DNA from: an uncultured Alphaproteobacteria bacterium
GTDB taxonomy: Bacteria; Pseudomonadota; Alphaproteobacteria; Paracaedibacterales; CAIULA01
Reading direction: 5' to 3'
Assembly: GCA_903899945.1 (NCBI GenBank)
Contig: CAIULA010000033.1
Coordinates: 1-64,000, forward strand
Length of the DNA: 64,000 bases
Part shown: one piece after another, positions 55,526 to 64,000 of the stretch
Layout of the letters: each line of letters opens with the position of its first letter
Position numbering within the stretch: the stretch's first letter is position 1
Made by a program: the position numbers and the translations under genes
Notes under the pieces: generated by a model
What the model was told of the DNA's origin: nothing
What the model saw: only the letters and a program-made list of their open reading frames with translations
The model's database searches: none

Positions 55526-56464
55526 TTACATCAACATTTTAGGCACATGAAAAACGATATTTTCTTGGATCGTATTCACTTCTTCAACATTCACAGAAAA
55601 ATGATCGCGGCAAGCTTCAATCACCTCTTCAACCAAAACCTCAGGTGCAGAGGCTCCTGCTGTGATACCAAGACGCTTTGATCCTTTGAGCCATTCCCAT
55701 TCAATATCTTTTGCACGTTGGAAAAGACGTGCTTTTTCGCAGCCATTTTGGCGAGCAACCTCAACCAATCTTACAGAATTAGAAGAATTAGGCGCCCCGA
55801 TCACAATCATCGCATCCACAGATTCTGCGACCTTTTTAGCCGCTGCTTGACGATTTGTAGTGGCATAACAAATATCTTCTTTTCTGGGGCCCATAATATG
55901 AGGATACTTAAGCTTTAAAGCTTCGATAATCCCCATTGCTTCATCCACGGATAAGGTCGTCTGAGTAGCATAAGCCAACTTTTGATTCGCAAAATCAGGC
56001 AATTTACCTACATCAGCCACCGATTCTACCAAAATCACAGTTCCTTCTGGAACCTGTCCCATCGTACCAATTACCTCAGGATGATTGGCATGACCGATCA
56101 AAATAATTTTACGCCCTTCTGATTGATGATGCTCAACTTCTCTGTGAACTTTACTGACCAAGGGACACGTTGCATCGACAAAAATCATCTCTCTCGCTTT
56201 GGCTGCCTCGGGCACTGATTTTGGCACACCGTGGGCAGAGAAAATAACAGGGCGATCATTTGGAACCTCATCTAACTCATCTACAAAAATAGCCCCTTTT
56301 GCCATTAAGCTTTCAACGACAAATTTGTTATGAACAATTTCATGCCGCACGTAAACTGGTGTACCGAATTTAATCAGTGCTTTTTCGACAATCTGTATAG
56401 CCCTGTCAACACCGGCACAAAACCCACGGGGACTTGCTAAAACAACAGTTAAATCAGGTTTCAT
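55526..56464 (-). CDS. ispH: 4-hydroxy-3-methylbut-2-enyl diphosphate reductase
   Basis: A 312-residue iron-sulfur enzyme with the three cluster cysteines in [21 protein letters not shown] and [12 protein letters not shown], and the conserved EIVHNKFVV. It performs the last step of the MEP pathway, yielding IPP and DMAPP. The ATG at 56464 with GGAG before it is preferred over the TTG at 56482. Confidence 0.96.
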   Translation of the reverse strand: MKPDLTVVLASPRGFCAGVDRAIQIVEKALIKFGTPVYVRHEIVHNKFVVESLMAKGAIFVDELDEVPNDRPVIFSAHGVPKSVPEAAKAREMIFVDATCPLVSKVHREVEHHQSEGRKIILIGHANHPEVIGTMGQVPEGTVILVESVADVGKLPDFANQKLAYATQTTLSVDEAMGIIEALKLKYPHIMGPRKEDICYATTNRQAAAKKVAESVDAMIVIGAPNSSNSVRLVEVARQNGCEKARLFQRAKDIEWEWLKGSKRLGITAGASAPEVLVEEVIEACRDHFSVNVEEVNTIQENIVFHVPKMLM

Positions 56465-56615
56465 AGGGGCTCCAACAGACAAATAAGCAATAGAAAAGCT
56501 ATAACGTTTTGCGATCTAAAATTCAACTGCGCTCTTTAATTTCAAGAGTTAGATAAGCAACTTTCTGATTTTGCCCCAGCTGAATAAAATCAAGCAGCAA
56601 AAATTAGGAACATTA

Positions 56616-59204
56616 CTACCCCAACGCCTTTTGCAAAACCTCTGCTAACCCCTGTACGGCATTTTCATTGACACCGCCAGCTTGGGCCAAATCAGGGCGA
56701 CCGCCACCCCCTTGTCCACCAAGGGTTTCGGCACCAACTTTGACCAAATCAACGGCACTGACTTTGGATGTCAAATCATCAGTCACACCAACAACTAAGG
56801 ATACTTTACCGTCCATAACGCTGGTCACAATGGCAATGCCTGACCCCATATCTTTTTTTAATTGATCAACCAGGGCTTTGAGATCACGAGCAGGTACATT
56901 ATTTAAATGACGGACCGCAGCTCTATAGGATCCCAAGGTTGTAAAATCAGTTGCCGAAGCGTTGCCTTTCACGCCCAAGGTCATTTGCCGGCGAAGGTCA
57001 GCAATTTGTTTTTGCAAATCATTAACATTTTTTTTGGATTGCTCACGCTCAAGAATCAGAATATTTTGCGTATCCTTTAACAACTCTAAAATAGCCTCAC
57101 CCGTAATGGCCTCAATACGCCTGACACCTGATGACACGCTGCTTTCACTTAATATTTTAAAAAGGCCAATATCGCCTGTGCTGCTGACGTGGGTACCGCC
57201 GCACAGCTCAACCGAAAATTTCTCATCGCCCATGCTGACAACACGGACTTCAGCGCCATACTTTTCACCAAACAAAGCCATTGCGCCTTCGGCAACGGCT
57301 TCATCAGGGGTCATCAGTTTGGTTTGGGACGATTTGTTTTTAAGAATCTGCTCATTTACTAATTTTTCAACTGTTTGCAGTTCTTCGGGTGATACGGCCT
57401 TTGCATGGGTAAAGTCAAAACGTAAACGATCTGATGCTACTAAGGATCCTTTTTGGGTAACATGATCGCCCAGAACTCTGCGCAACGCTGCATGCAACAG
57501 GTGCGTTGCCGAGTGATTGGCGGCAACTTGGCGGCGCCTTGTGGCATCAACGTCTAACTTAACGCTATCGCCAACCTTTATTTGACCTTTGATAATTTTG
57601 CAGGCGTGAACATGGAGGGACCCCAGTTTTTTCAAAGTGTCCGAAACCTTAATTTGAACGCCTGTATCCGTCGTGATCGTTCCTTGGTCGCCAACCTGAC
57701 CGCCGGATTCTGCGTAGAATGGCGTTTGGTTGGTTAGAATGAAAATCTCTTCACCCTCTGCGGCCATATCGACTGAATTTTGTCCTTTCAACAGAGCTAA
57801 AATAAGGCCTTCGGAATGGGCGGTAGTATAGCCTAAAAAGTCAGTGGAACCATGCGCCTCTTTATAGTCAAACCAAACTTGTTCATTAGCTGCTTCGCCA
57901 GTTCCAACCCATGCTGCACGCGCTTTTTGGCGTTGTTGTTCCATGCACTTCGCGAATTCTGTGAGATCAACGGTTTTGTTTTCAGCGCGCAAAACATCTT
58001 GGGTCAGGTCAAGGGGGAAACCATAGGTGTCATATAATTTAAAGGCAACATCGCCTGGAAAATCTTGTCCCTTTGACAAAGTGGATGTTGATTCCTGCAG
58101 CAATTTCAGGCCACGTTCAAGTGTCTGACGGAATTTTTCTTCCTCTAGTTTTAAGGTTTGCTGAATTAAAATTTGGGCTCTGCATAATTCAGGATAGGTA
58201 TCGCCCATTAAGCTGGTTAATGTTGGCACCAAACGCCACATCAAGGGATCTTTTGCCCCTAAAATATGTGCATGACGCATCCCGCGGCGCATAATACGGC
58301 GCAGGACATAACCGCGCCCTTCATTCGACGGTAACACACCATCAGCAATTAAAAAGCAAGCTGCCCTTAAATGGTCGGCAATAACGTTATGCGATTGACG
58401 TTGAGTGGATTTATTCGCGCCAGTCAAATCAGTGGATGCTGCGATCAGAGTTTTAAAAAGGTCTGTTTCATAGTTATTGTGTTGTCCTTGTAAAACAGCA
58501 GCGATGCGCTCAAGGCCCATGCCTGTGTCGATCGAAGGATTGGGAAGGTTAACACGTTTTCCACCCTCTTGTTGTTCATACTGCATGAAAACAAGGTTCC
58601 AAACTTCGATAAAACGATCTCCATCAGCATCAGCAGAACCGGGAGGGCCGCCAGCTACTTTCTCACCATGATCAAAGAAAATTTCAGAACAAGGACCGCA
58701 AGGACCTGTGTCACCCATCGACCAAAAGTTATCGGATGTGGGAATACGGATAATTTTATCATCCGAAAATCCAGCAATTTTTCGCCACAGAGAGGCTGCT
58801 TCTTCATCTTCAGAATAAACAGTTACAAGAAGTTTTTTTGGGTCAAGGCCAAAACCTTTTGTAACCAGTTCCCAGGCATAAGAAATTGCTTCTTCTTTGA
58901 AATAATCGCCAAAGGAAAAATTCCCCAGCATTTCAAAGAATGTGTGATGGCGGGCTGTGTAGCCAACATTATCAAGGTCATTATGCTTACCGCCGGCACG
59001 TAGACATTTTTGTGACGTTACCGCCCGGCTATAGCTGCGCTTTTCCTTACCGGTAAAAACGTCCTTGAATTGAACCATGCCGGCGGCCGTAAACATCAAT
59101 GTCGGATCATTTTGAGGAACAAGCGGGCTAGAGGCCACAGCCTCATGTCCATTCTTTTTGAAATAATCTACAAAGGTTCGGCGGATATCATTAAGTGTAC
59201 GCAT
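56616..59204 (-). CDS. alaS: Alanyl-tRNA synthetase
   Basis: An 862-residue class II synthetase: the aminoacylation core ([31 protein letters not shown], and [13 protein letters not shown]-like [16 protein letters not shown]), the editing domain with [11 protein letters not shown] and CGGTH (zinc-binding His and Cys) and the C-terminal [12 protein letters not shown] oligomer domain. It ends at 56616 with about 130 bases before ispH. recA normally precedes it in alphaproteobacteria, and does here apart from one inserted gene. Confidence 0.97.
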   Translation of the reverse strand: MRTLNDIRRTFVDYFKKNGHEAVASSPLVPQNDPTLMFTAAGMVQFKDVFTGKEKRSYSRAVTSQKCLRAGGKHNDLDNVGYTARHHTFFEMLGNFSFGDYFKEEAISYAWELVTKGFGLDPKKLLVTVYSEDEEAASLWRKIAGFSDDKIIRIPTSDNFWSMGDTGPCGPCSEIFFDHGEKVAGGPPGSADADGDRFIEVWNLVFMQYEQQEGGKRVNLPNPSIDTGMGLERIAAVLQGQHNNYETDLFKTLIAASTDLTGANKSTQRQSHNVIADHLRAACFLIADGVLPSNEGRGYVLRRIMRRGMRHAHILGAKDPLMWRLVPTLTSLMGDTYPELCRAQILIQQTLKLEEEKFRQTLERGLKLLQESTSTLSKGQDFPGDVAFKLYDTYGFPLDLTQDVLRAENKTVDLTEFAKCMEQQRQKARAAWVGTGEAANEQVWFDYKEAHGSTDFLGYTTAHSEGLILALLKGQNSVDMAAEGEEIFILTNQTPFYAESGGQVGDQGTITTDTGVQIKVSDTLKKLGSLHVHACKIIKGQIKVGDSVKLDVDATRRRQVAANHSATHLLHAALRRVLGDHVTQKGSLVASDRLRFDFTHAKAVSPEELQTVEKLVNEQILKNKSSQTKLMTPDEAVAEGAMALFGEKYGAEVRVVSMGDEKFSVELCGGTHVSSTGDIGLFKILSESSVSSGVRRIEAITGEAILELLKDTQNILILEREQSKKNVNDLQKQIADLRRQMTLGVKGNASATDFTTLGSYRAAVRHLNNVPARDLKALVDQLKKDMGSGIAIVTSVMDGKVSLVVGVTDDLTSKVSAVDLVKVGAETLGGQGGGGRPDLAQAGGVNENAVQGLAEVLQKALG

Positions 59205-59449
59205 AAAAGAAAGCCATCAAAACTTATTATATTAAGAGTCATGATAGCATCATTTTTATGGCTTCGTTAAGTCTTATAACTAAGAGCCTGTATTCATAAA
59301 ATTTGTTTTCAGTATAGAAGAAAAAGGTTAACCAATGACTAATTTGGTGAGAGTTTTTAATTTCAAAAATATTTTTATTTATTTTCTTGAAAGTGTAACG
59401 TAGTTAAGTGATCATTTTATTAAGGGTGTTTAAATAAAAAGCTTATGAA

Positions 59450-60163
59450 ATGATATGGAGTATATTTTTTTTTACTAAGACTGCTGTTTTTATTTTTGGG
59501 TTTTCTGTTTTAGCTGTATCGATGGAAGAAGGCGAACTTCTTGATCGTACGACATCTAGTTTTCTTCATCCTCTAAGCTCAAGCCTATCAGTAGACAGAA
59601 TTGAAACTCCTAATGGTTCAATTGGTTCATGGGATGAAGACGAGAATCCTTTAAATCTTTCTCCTCGTTTATCGGATGGAAATAGAACTCCTGTAAGTAA
59701 TCCTGGAGAGTGGGAGGAGTTGATAGCAAGCTTAAGAACGATTCAAAAAGAAGAAAAGCCACACCCTGAAACCAAAAAAAGAAAAGAACATAAACAACTT
59801 GAAAAATCTCAAAAAAAGAAGACTACTCCTTCTCCAGACGAAGAGGACCTTTCTGAGTTGAGTCAGGAACAAAGAGATCTTTATAATCAAATTGAATTCG
59901 AAGTGGAAGTCGGACAGTTATTTAAAACTACATTACCTTGCTATCAATGGGTTTTTCTAATGCATTATGGAAAAATGGATATGCCAAATCTAATAGAAAA
60001 AGTTGGACATACACAAGGAACATTAAAAACTTATAAAGGTCATTTAAGAAAGGTTGGTATATTACCTTCTACTAATAGGAAAAAACCAAAACAAGCCAAT
60101 CAGAAAAGAGCCTTTCTTTGGCTCCGACCAAAGGACCCATTAGGCGGTCAGCCTCGGACATAG
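59450..60163 (+). CDS. Basic secreted protein of unknown function
   Basis: A 237-residue protein with a hydrophobic N-terminal stretch (about residues 3-23) that could be a signal peptide. The middle is Lys/Glu-rich (KPHPETKKRKEHKQLEKSQK, residues about 102-121) and would be flexible or nuclear-targeting-like. The C-terminal 85 residues, with DLYNQIEFEVEVGQLF and HYGKMDMPNLIEKVGHTQ and then a basic tail, look like a small helical domain. No family recognised. It lies on the opposite strand between recA and alaS, which are usually neighbours, so it was probably inserted. Confidence 0.65.
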   Translation: MIWSIFFFTKTAVFIFGFSVLAVSMEEGELLDRTTSSFLHPLSSSLSVDRIETPNGSIGSWDEDENPLNLSPRLSDGNRTPVSNPGEWEELIASLRTIQKEEKPHPETKKRKEHKQLEKSQKKKTTPSPDEEDLSELSQEQRDLYNQIEFEVEVGQLFKTTLPCYQWVFLMHYGKMDMPNLIEKVGHTQGTLKTYKGHLRKVGILPSTNRKKPKQANQKRAFLWLRPKDPLGGQPRT

Positions 60164-60258
60164 ATCCTCCGACCAAGTCAGAGGAATTGCCGTTAAAGGG
60201 ATAGAGATCTTCAAGTGCGCTTAGTATCGTTTTAAGATTTGATATAAAGTGGCTGCCT

Positions 60259-61314
60259 TTAGGTCACATCCGCAAGGCCGTTACCATCGTTACCGCCAAT
60301 CATACTGTCAGCAACAAGGCCAGCGTTATCACGAACTGCACGTTCGATTTGGGCAGCGATTTCAGGATTTTCTTTTAAGAAAGTTCTGGTCGCTTCACGT
60401 CCTTGGCCAATGCGTTGAGTCCCATAGGAATACCAAGAGCCCGCTTTTTCAACAACCCCAGCTTTAACGCCCAAGTCAATCAATTCACCCGTTTTGGAAA
60501 ACCCTTCACCATACATGATGTCGAAATCAACAACCTTAAAGGGAGGAGCCATTTTGTTTTTTACAACTTTGATCCGGGTTTGGTTACCAATGACTTGGTC
60601 TTTGTCTTTTAAGGCGCCGATGCGGCGGATATCAAGTCGAACTGAAGCATAAAATTTCAAGGCATTACCACCCGTTGTGGTTTCTGGGTTGCCAAACATT
60701 ACGCCAATCTTTTGACGAATCTGGTTAATGAAAATAACCATACAGCCGGTTTTTGAAATGGATCCTGTCAATTTACGCAAAGCCTGGCTCATTAAGCGGG
60801 CCTGAAGTCCCATGTGTGAATCACCCATGTCACCTTCTAATTCAGCTTTTGGCACCAAGGCAGCAACGCTGTCCACAACCAAAACATCAACGGCGCCGCT
60901 GCGCACCAATGTGTCGGCAATTTCCAAAGCCTGTTCGCCTGTATCGGGCTGTGAGATTAAAAGCTCATCTAGATTGATGCCTAATTTGCGTGCATAAGCC
61001 GGGTCAAGGGCATGCTCTGCATCCACAAACGCACAAGTGCCGCCTGCTTTTTGAGCCTCAGCTACGACATGCAAAGCGAGTGTCGTTTTTCCCGAAGATT
61101 CAGGTCCATAAATTTCAATAACGCGCCCTTTAGGAAGACCGCCAATTCCAAGCGCGATATCAAGGCCTAAAGAACCTGTTGAGATAACTTCGGCTTCAAC
61201 GACGCTGTCTTTTTGACCTAATTTCATAACAGAGCCTTTACCAAAAGCCCTTTCAATTTGGGCAAGGGCAGCATCTAATGCTTTGGATTTATCGCCGCGA
61301 TCAAGAGTACTCAT
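60259..61314 (-). CDS. recA: Recombinase RecA
   Basis: From the ATG at 61314 (AAGGAA upstream) the protein has 351 residues. It has Walker [10 protein letters not shown], the [10 protein letters not shown] and [14 protein letters not shown] motifs, and the L2-type [34 protein letters not shown]. The tail [12 protein letters not shown] is short and acidic. It catalyses strand exchange and activates LexA-type repressors. A TTG at 61335 would add seven residues. Confidence 0.97.
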   Translation of the reverse strand: MSTLDRGDKSKALDAALAQIERAFGKGSVMKLGQKDSVVEAEVISTGSLGLDIALGIGGLPKGRVIEIYGPESSGKTTLALHVVAEAQKAGGTCAFVDAEHALDPAYARKLGINLDELLISQPDTGEQALEIADTLVRSGAVDVLVVDSVAALVPKAELEGDMGDSHMGLQARLMSQALRKLTGSISKTGCMVIFINQIRQKIGVMFGNPETTTGGNALKFYASVRLDIRRIGALKDKDQVIGNQTRIKVVKNKMAPPFKVVDFDIMYGEGFSKTGELIDLGVKAGVVEKAGSWYSYGTQRIGQGREATRTFLKENPEIAAQIERAVRDNAGLVADSMIGGNDGNGLADVT

Positions 61315-61418
61315 TCTTTTTGTTCCTTGAGTCAATTTATAATATTTGCCTCACTATAGCAAAAGAGGAGGAGCGCGTACAATAAACTTATCTGGATTTT
61401 TATGATATTTTTTAAATA

Positions 61419-63845
61419 CTATTCTTTTTGTATATTTAAAACCTCTTTCACCTTAGCAGCAAGATCTTTCAAGGTAAAAGGTTTCGGAAGAAAATGAATT
61501 TGTGTATCATGATCCAGGTTCTGCCTAAAGGTATCTTCTGTGTAGCCTGAGATAAAAATGGTTTTTGTGTCGGGATAAATATCTCTGATTTTTTTGCTAA
61601 GAGTTGGCCCATCCATTTTTGGCATCACAACGTCTGTAACCAAAAGATCAAATTTATACTCACCCTTTTTCAGCATCTCAAGCGCTGCTTCCCCGCTGTT
61701 GGCTTCTAAGACACGATAGCCCTTTTCCCTAAGTGCTCTTGCGCTAAATAATCTGACGGCGTCTTCGTCTTCGACTAATAGAATGGTTTCTTCGCCGGTT
61801 AAATCACCAGAAGGCTGCTCGGTCATGTGAGCCGAATGGACTTGTTCGGATCCAATGTACCTGGGTAAAAATATTTTAAAGGTAGTGCCGGCTCCAACTT
61901 CACTTTCCACACTTACAAAGCCGCCTGTTTGTTTAACGATTCCATAAACTGTCGAAAGCCCAAGCCCGGTACCGGACCCAAGCTCTTTGGTTGAAAAGAA
62001 AGGCTCAAAAATATGTTCGATATTCTCAGCACTGATGCCATGTCCTGTGTCAATTGCTTCAATCAAAACATAATCACCGGGCGGCATTAAATCGTGCCCA
62101 ACCCTATGTTGACGATGACATTGGTAATGACCCGTTCGAATAACCAACGTTCCGCCATCAGCCATAGCATCACGAGCGTTGACAGCAAGATTAATAATGA
62201 CTTGCTCTAGCTGACTTGCGTCCACCTTTACGGGCCATAAATCGCGGCCATGAATCATCTGAAGTTCTATCCTAGCGCCAATCAAACGGCGCAAAAGAGC
62301 GGACAATTCAGCCAATGTATCGGTTATGTTAATGACTTTTGGTTGAAGGTTTTGTTGGCGAGAAAACGCCAAAAGCTGGCGAACCAAATTAGCGGCGCGG
62401 TTGGCGTTTTGCTTGATTTGGACCACATCCATATAGGATGGATCATTTGGCATATACCGTTGTAATAAAAGATCACAAAAGCCAATCATCGCCGTTAAAA
62501 GATTATTAAAGTCATGGGCAATGCCGCCGGCTAATTGGCCAACGGCCTGCATTTTTTGGGACTGAATAAATTGTTGTTCGAGGCGTTTTTGTTCAGAAAT
62601 ATCAATAAATTGCACCATCAAAGGCGTCGGGCCGTTAAGATTTAAAGGATTATCCATCCGGCTGATATAGGCTGTGGTATGAATTTTCCCGCCTTCAAAT
62701 CGCATTTCAAAAGGAATAAGAGGACCTTTGTGCTCGCAGATTTTTTGAATTCGGGTCATGACTTCGCCGCGCGTGGAAACGTGGATTAAGTCATACAAAG
62801 AATCTCCGATTTTTAAATCATGCTCATCCACAACGACGACTTCACTGATCATAGAAGCAAAGGAGGGATTAAAAGCGACTATTTTCCCGCTTTCTTCAAT
62901 CATAACGGCTGGAATTGGTGCATGGGAAAAAGTGGCTTGCTTAAGGTAATCTTCGTTATCCGAGCTTTGAAGTGCCAAAGTTTCGCTATCAAGGCGACAT
63001 AAAAGAGCCGCCTGAAGTTTGCTACTCTTAATTGGCGGAAACCACAAGGCTTTAAATGAAGGGTGTCTATTGGGTTTTATAGTGACAACAGAGATTTTGT
63101 CATTTTCACCACTCAAAATATTTCCATCAATGAACTCTTTAAGCGGTTGACCCAGAGCACGTTCTTTGTCCAGAGAAATCCATTGGCTAAAGGTTGCATT
63201 GAGGCCGACCAAATGGTTGGAATGGTTAACATAAACTATGGAAAACGGGGCTTTGTCCAAAAAAGATTCTATTTGTGTATAGTTGTTCTTTAGCTGGGTA
63301 AAACCATCTAAATACTTGGTAATTTCTGTTACGGTTATCAGCAAAAGATTTTTTCCTTCAACCATTAGCGAATCTATAGGGTGTACTTGTGTGAGCCACC
63401 ACCTTTGTTGTTGGCCAAGACCATTTCCTCCGCCGATCAACAAGGCTTCACCTGGTTCATGGACCTCTACCCACTCTTTAAATGATGAAGATTCAGCTGT
63501 CGGCGTAACCCGCATCATAAATTTGCGTAAAAATTCTTTTTTGTGAGGGTAAGTGTGAGGATGTGTTGTAACAAGCGTTCTGCCGTTTTCATCGAAAGTA
63601 ACCAATTCACAAGTGCTGGAAAGAGTTGAAAGGACGGCCTTGACGGTACGCATTTCCTCTTTTAAATGTACGTATTTACTGCGCAATTGAAAGAAAACAA
63701 GGGCGCTAATGCCGATTAAAATTGTTAGTCCAATCAATCCACCCCATGCTAAAGGATGCTCAGCATGCAGTGCAATGCTGAATGAACAGGCGAACCATAT
63801 GAAGATAATAAGGCAGTAAGAAATCGTTACAGAAGTTCGTTTCAT
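61419..63845 (-). CDS. cckA: Hybrid histidine kinase CckA
   Basis: An 808-residue hybrid kinase. Two hydrophobic segments lie at about residues 8-26 and 33-52, then PAS-like domains, a HisKA domain with phosphoacceptor His444 in [14 protein letters not shown], a HATPase domain ([24 protein letters not shown]) and a C-terminal receiver with Asp738 in [11 protein letters not shown]. The words around the His box match CckA, which controls the cell-cycle regulator CtrA through ChpT. The receiver is at the C terminus, as in CckA. It follows on the same strand 84 bases upstream of recA. Confidence 0.9.
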   Translation of the reverse strand: MKRTSVTISYCLIIFIWFACSFSIALHAEHPLAWGGLIGLTILIGISALVFFQLRSKYVHLKEEMRTVKAVLSTLSSTCELVTFDENGRTLVTTHPHTYPHKKEFLRKFMMRVTPTAESSSFKEWVEVHEPGEALLIGGGNGLGQQQRWWLTQVHPIDSLMVEGKNLLLITVTEITKYLDGFTQLKNNYTQIESFLDKAPFSIVYVNHSNHLVGLNATFSQWISLDKERALGQPLKEFIDGNILSGENDKISVVTIKPNRHPSFKALWFPPIKSSKLQAALLCRLDSETLALQSSDNEDYLKQATFSHAPIPAVMIEESGKIVAFNPSFASMISEVVVVDEHDLKIGDSLYDLIHVSTRGEVMTRIQKICEHKGPLIPFEMRFEGGKIHTTAYISRMDNPLNLNGPTPLMVQFIDISEQKRLEQQFIQSQKMQAVGQLAGGIAHDFNNLLTAMIGFCDLLLQRYMPNDPSYMDVVQIKQNANRAANLVRQLLAFSRQQNLQPKVINITDTLAELSALLRRLIGARIELQMIHGRDLWPVKVDASQLEQVIINLAVNARDAMADGGTLVIRTGHYQCHRQHRVGHDLMPPGDYVLIEAIDTGHGISAENIEHIFEPFFSTKELGSGTGLGLSTVYGIVKQTGGFVSVESEVGAGTTFKIFLPRYIGSEQVHSAHMTEQPSGDLTGEETILLVEDEDAVRLFSARALREKGYRVLEANSGEAALEMLKKGEYKFDLLVTDVVMPKMDGPTLSKKIRDIYPDTKTIFISGYTEDTFRQNLDHDTQIHFLPKPFTLKDLAAKVKEVLNIQKE

Positions 63846-64000
63846 AAAAAAGTTAATTCACCTTTTTTAAATGGTTCATATAATCTGATCATCAAGCCAC
63901 ATATAGCAACAAGTATATCGACCAAAGCCTCAAAATTGCAAAAAGATAAGGGGGCCTTCATCTGCCGAACTTATTCTTTGTGCTCACCTAATTATTTGAC
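63846..64000. promoter_or_regulatory. Upstream region of cckA
   Basis: The 155 bases between the cckA start and the window edge hold no open frame with a ribosome site. A promoter for cckA must lie here, but I could not identify it. Confidence 0.3.

Noticed and set aside
56962-57465. Open frame of 167 codons on the + strand inside alaS
   Set aside because: Shadow of alaS, which is fully conserved on the other strand.

Overview
The window is AT-rich DNA, densely packed with genes on both strands, from an alphaproteobacterium. CckA-type hybrid kinase next to recA and alaS, an argS - SPOR protein - nagZ - tatA string, a CCA enzyme next to hrcA, and MEP-pathway isoprenoid genes (ispE, ispH) all fit that class. 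A few T6SS genes, a PTP-like inositol phosphatase, several secreted proteins of unknown function and slippage-prone A-runs suggest a host-associated lineage such as the Holosporales (Paracaedibacter/Odyssella/Caedibacter type). The genus is an inference; I could not run a search. Genes for the shikimate pathway, alanine dehydrogenase, malic enzyme and a complete branched-chain-type ABC transporter argue for a less reduced genome than Rickettsia. No tRNA, rRNA, CRISPR array or intact insertion sequence was seen.

Layout. 1-5.8 kb: left edge with an inverted repeat, a secreted PTP-like phosphatase, ettA, a secreted unknown and an unusual response regulator. 5.9-13.5 kb: hemW (frameshifted at an A9 run), rdgB, polA, aroK-aroB (aroB seems to use a CTG start) and ald. 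13.7-23.9 kb: an UbiH-family hydroxylase, yjjG with an XRE/DUF2975 pair, a repeat-ended secreted unknown, an RHH protein coupled to ispE, a family 4 uracil-DNA glycosylase, obgE, a Phd/RelE toxin-antitoxin pair and a histidine-phosphatase lipoprotein. 24-31 kb: secA, a secreted parvulin with the whole fold duplicated, and maeB. 31.1-35.6 kb: a five-gene LivFGMH plus binding-protein operon. 35.9-42.6 kb: tssK-tssL-tssM, three adjacent core genes of a type VI secretion system without the rest of the cluster. 42.6-47.8 kb: argS-SPOR-nagZ-M50 protease-tatA operon. 47.9-53.8 kb: cca, hrcA, then an accessory block (orphan HigA-like antitoxin, LysR regulator, MFS transporter) before grpE. 53.9-59.2 kb: a thymidylate kinase-Nudix fusion, rnhA, ispH and alaS. 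59.4-63.8 kb: a basic secreted unknown, recA and cckA.

How the genes work together. Most of the window is core replication, translation, cell-envelope and isoprenoid/quinone metabolism. The accessory layer sits between core genes: T6SS genes lie where tatB-tatC would often be found beside tatA, the HigA-LysR-MFS block splits hrcA from grpE, and an unknown gene splits recA from alaS. The strongest candidates for something new are the Tmk-Nudix fusion, the duplicated PpiC protein, the response regulator with an enlarged receiver and unknown output, the CTG-started aroB, the A9-interrupted hemW, and the secreted unknown proteins with tandem repeats or basic regions.
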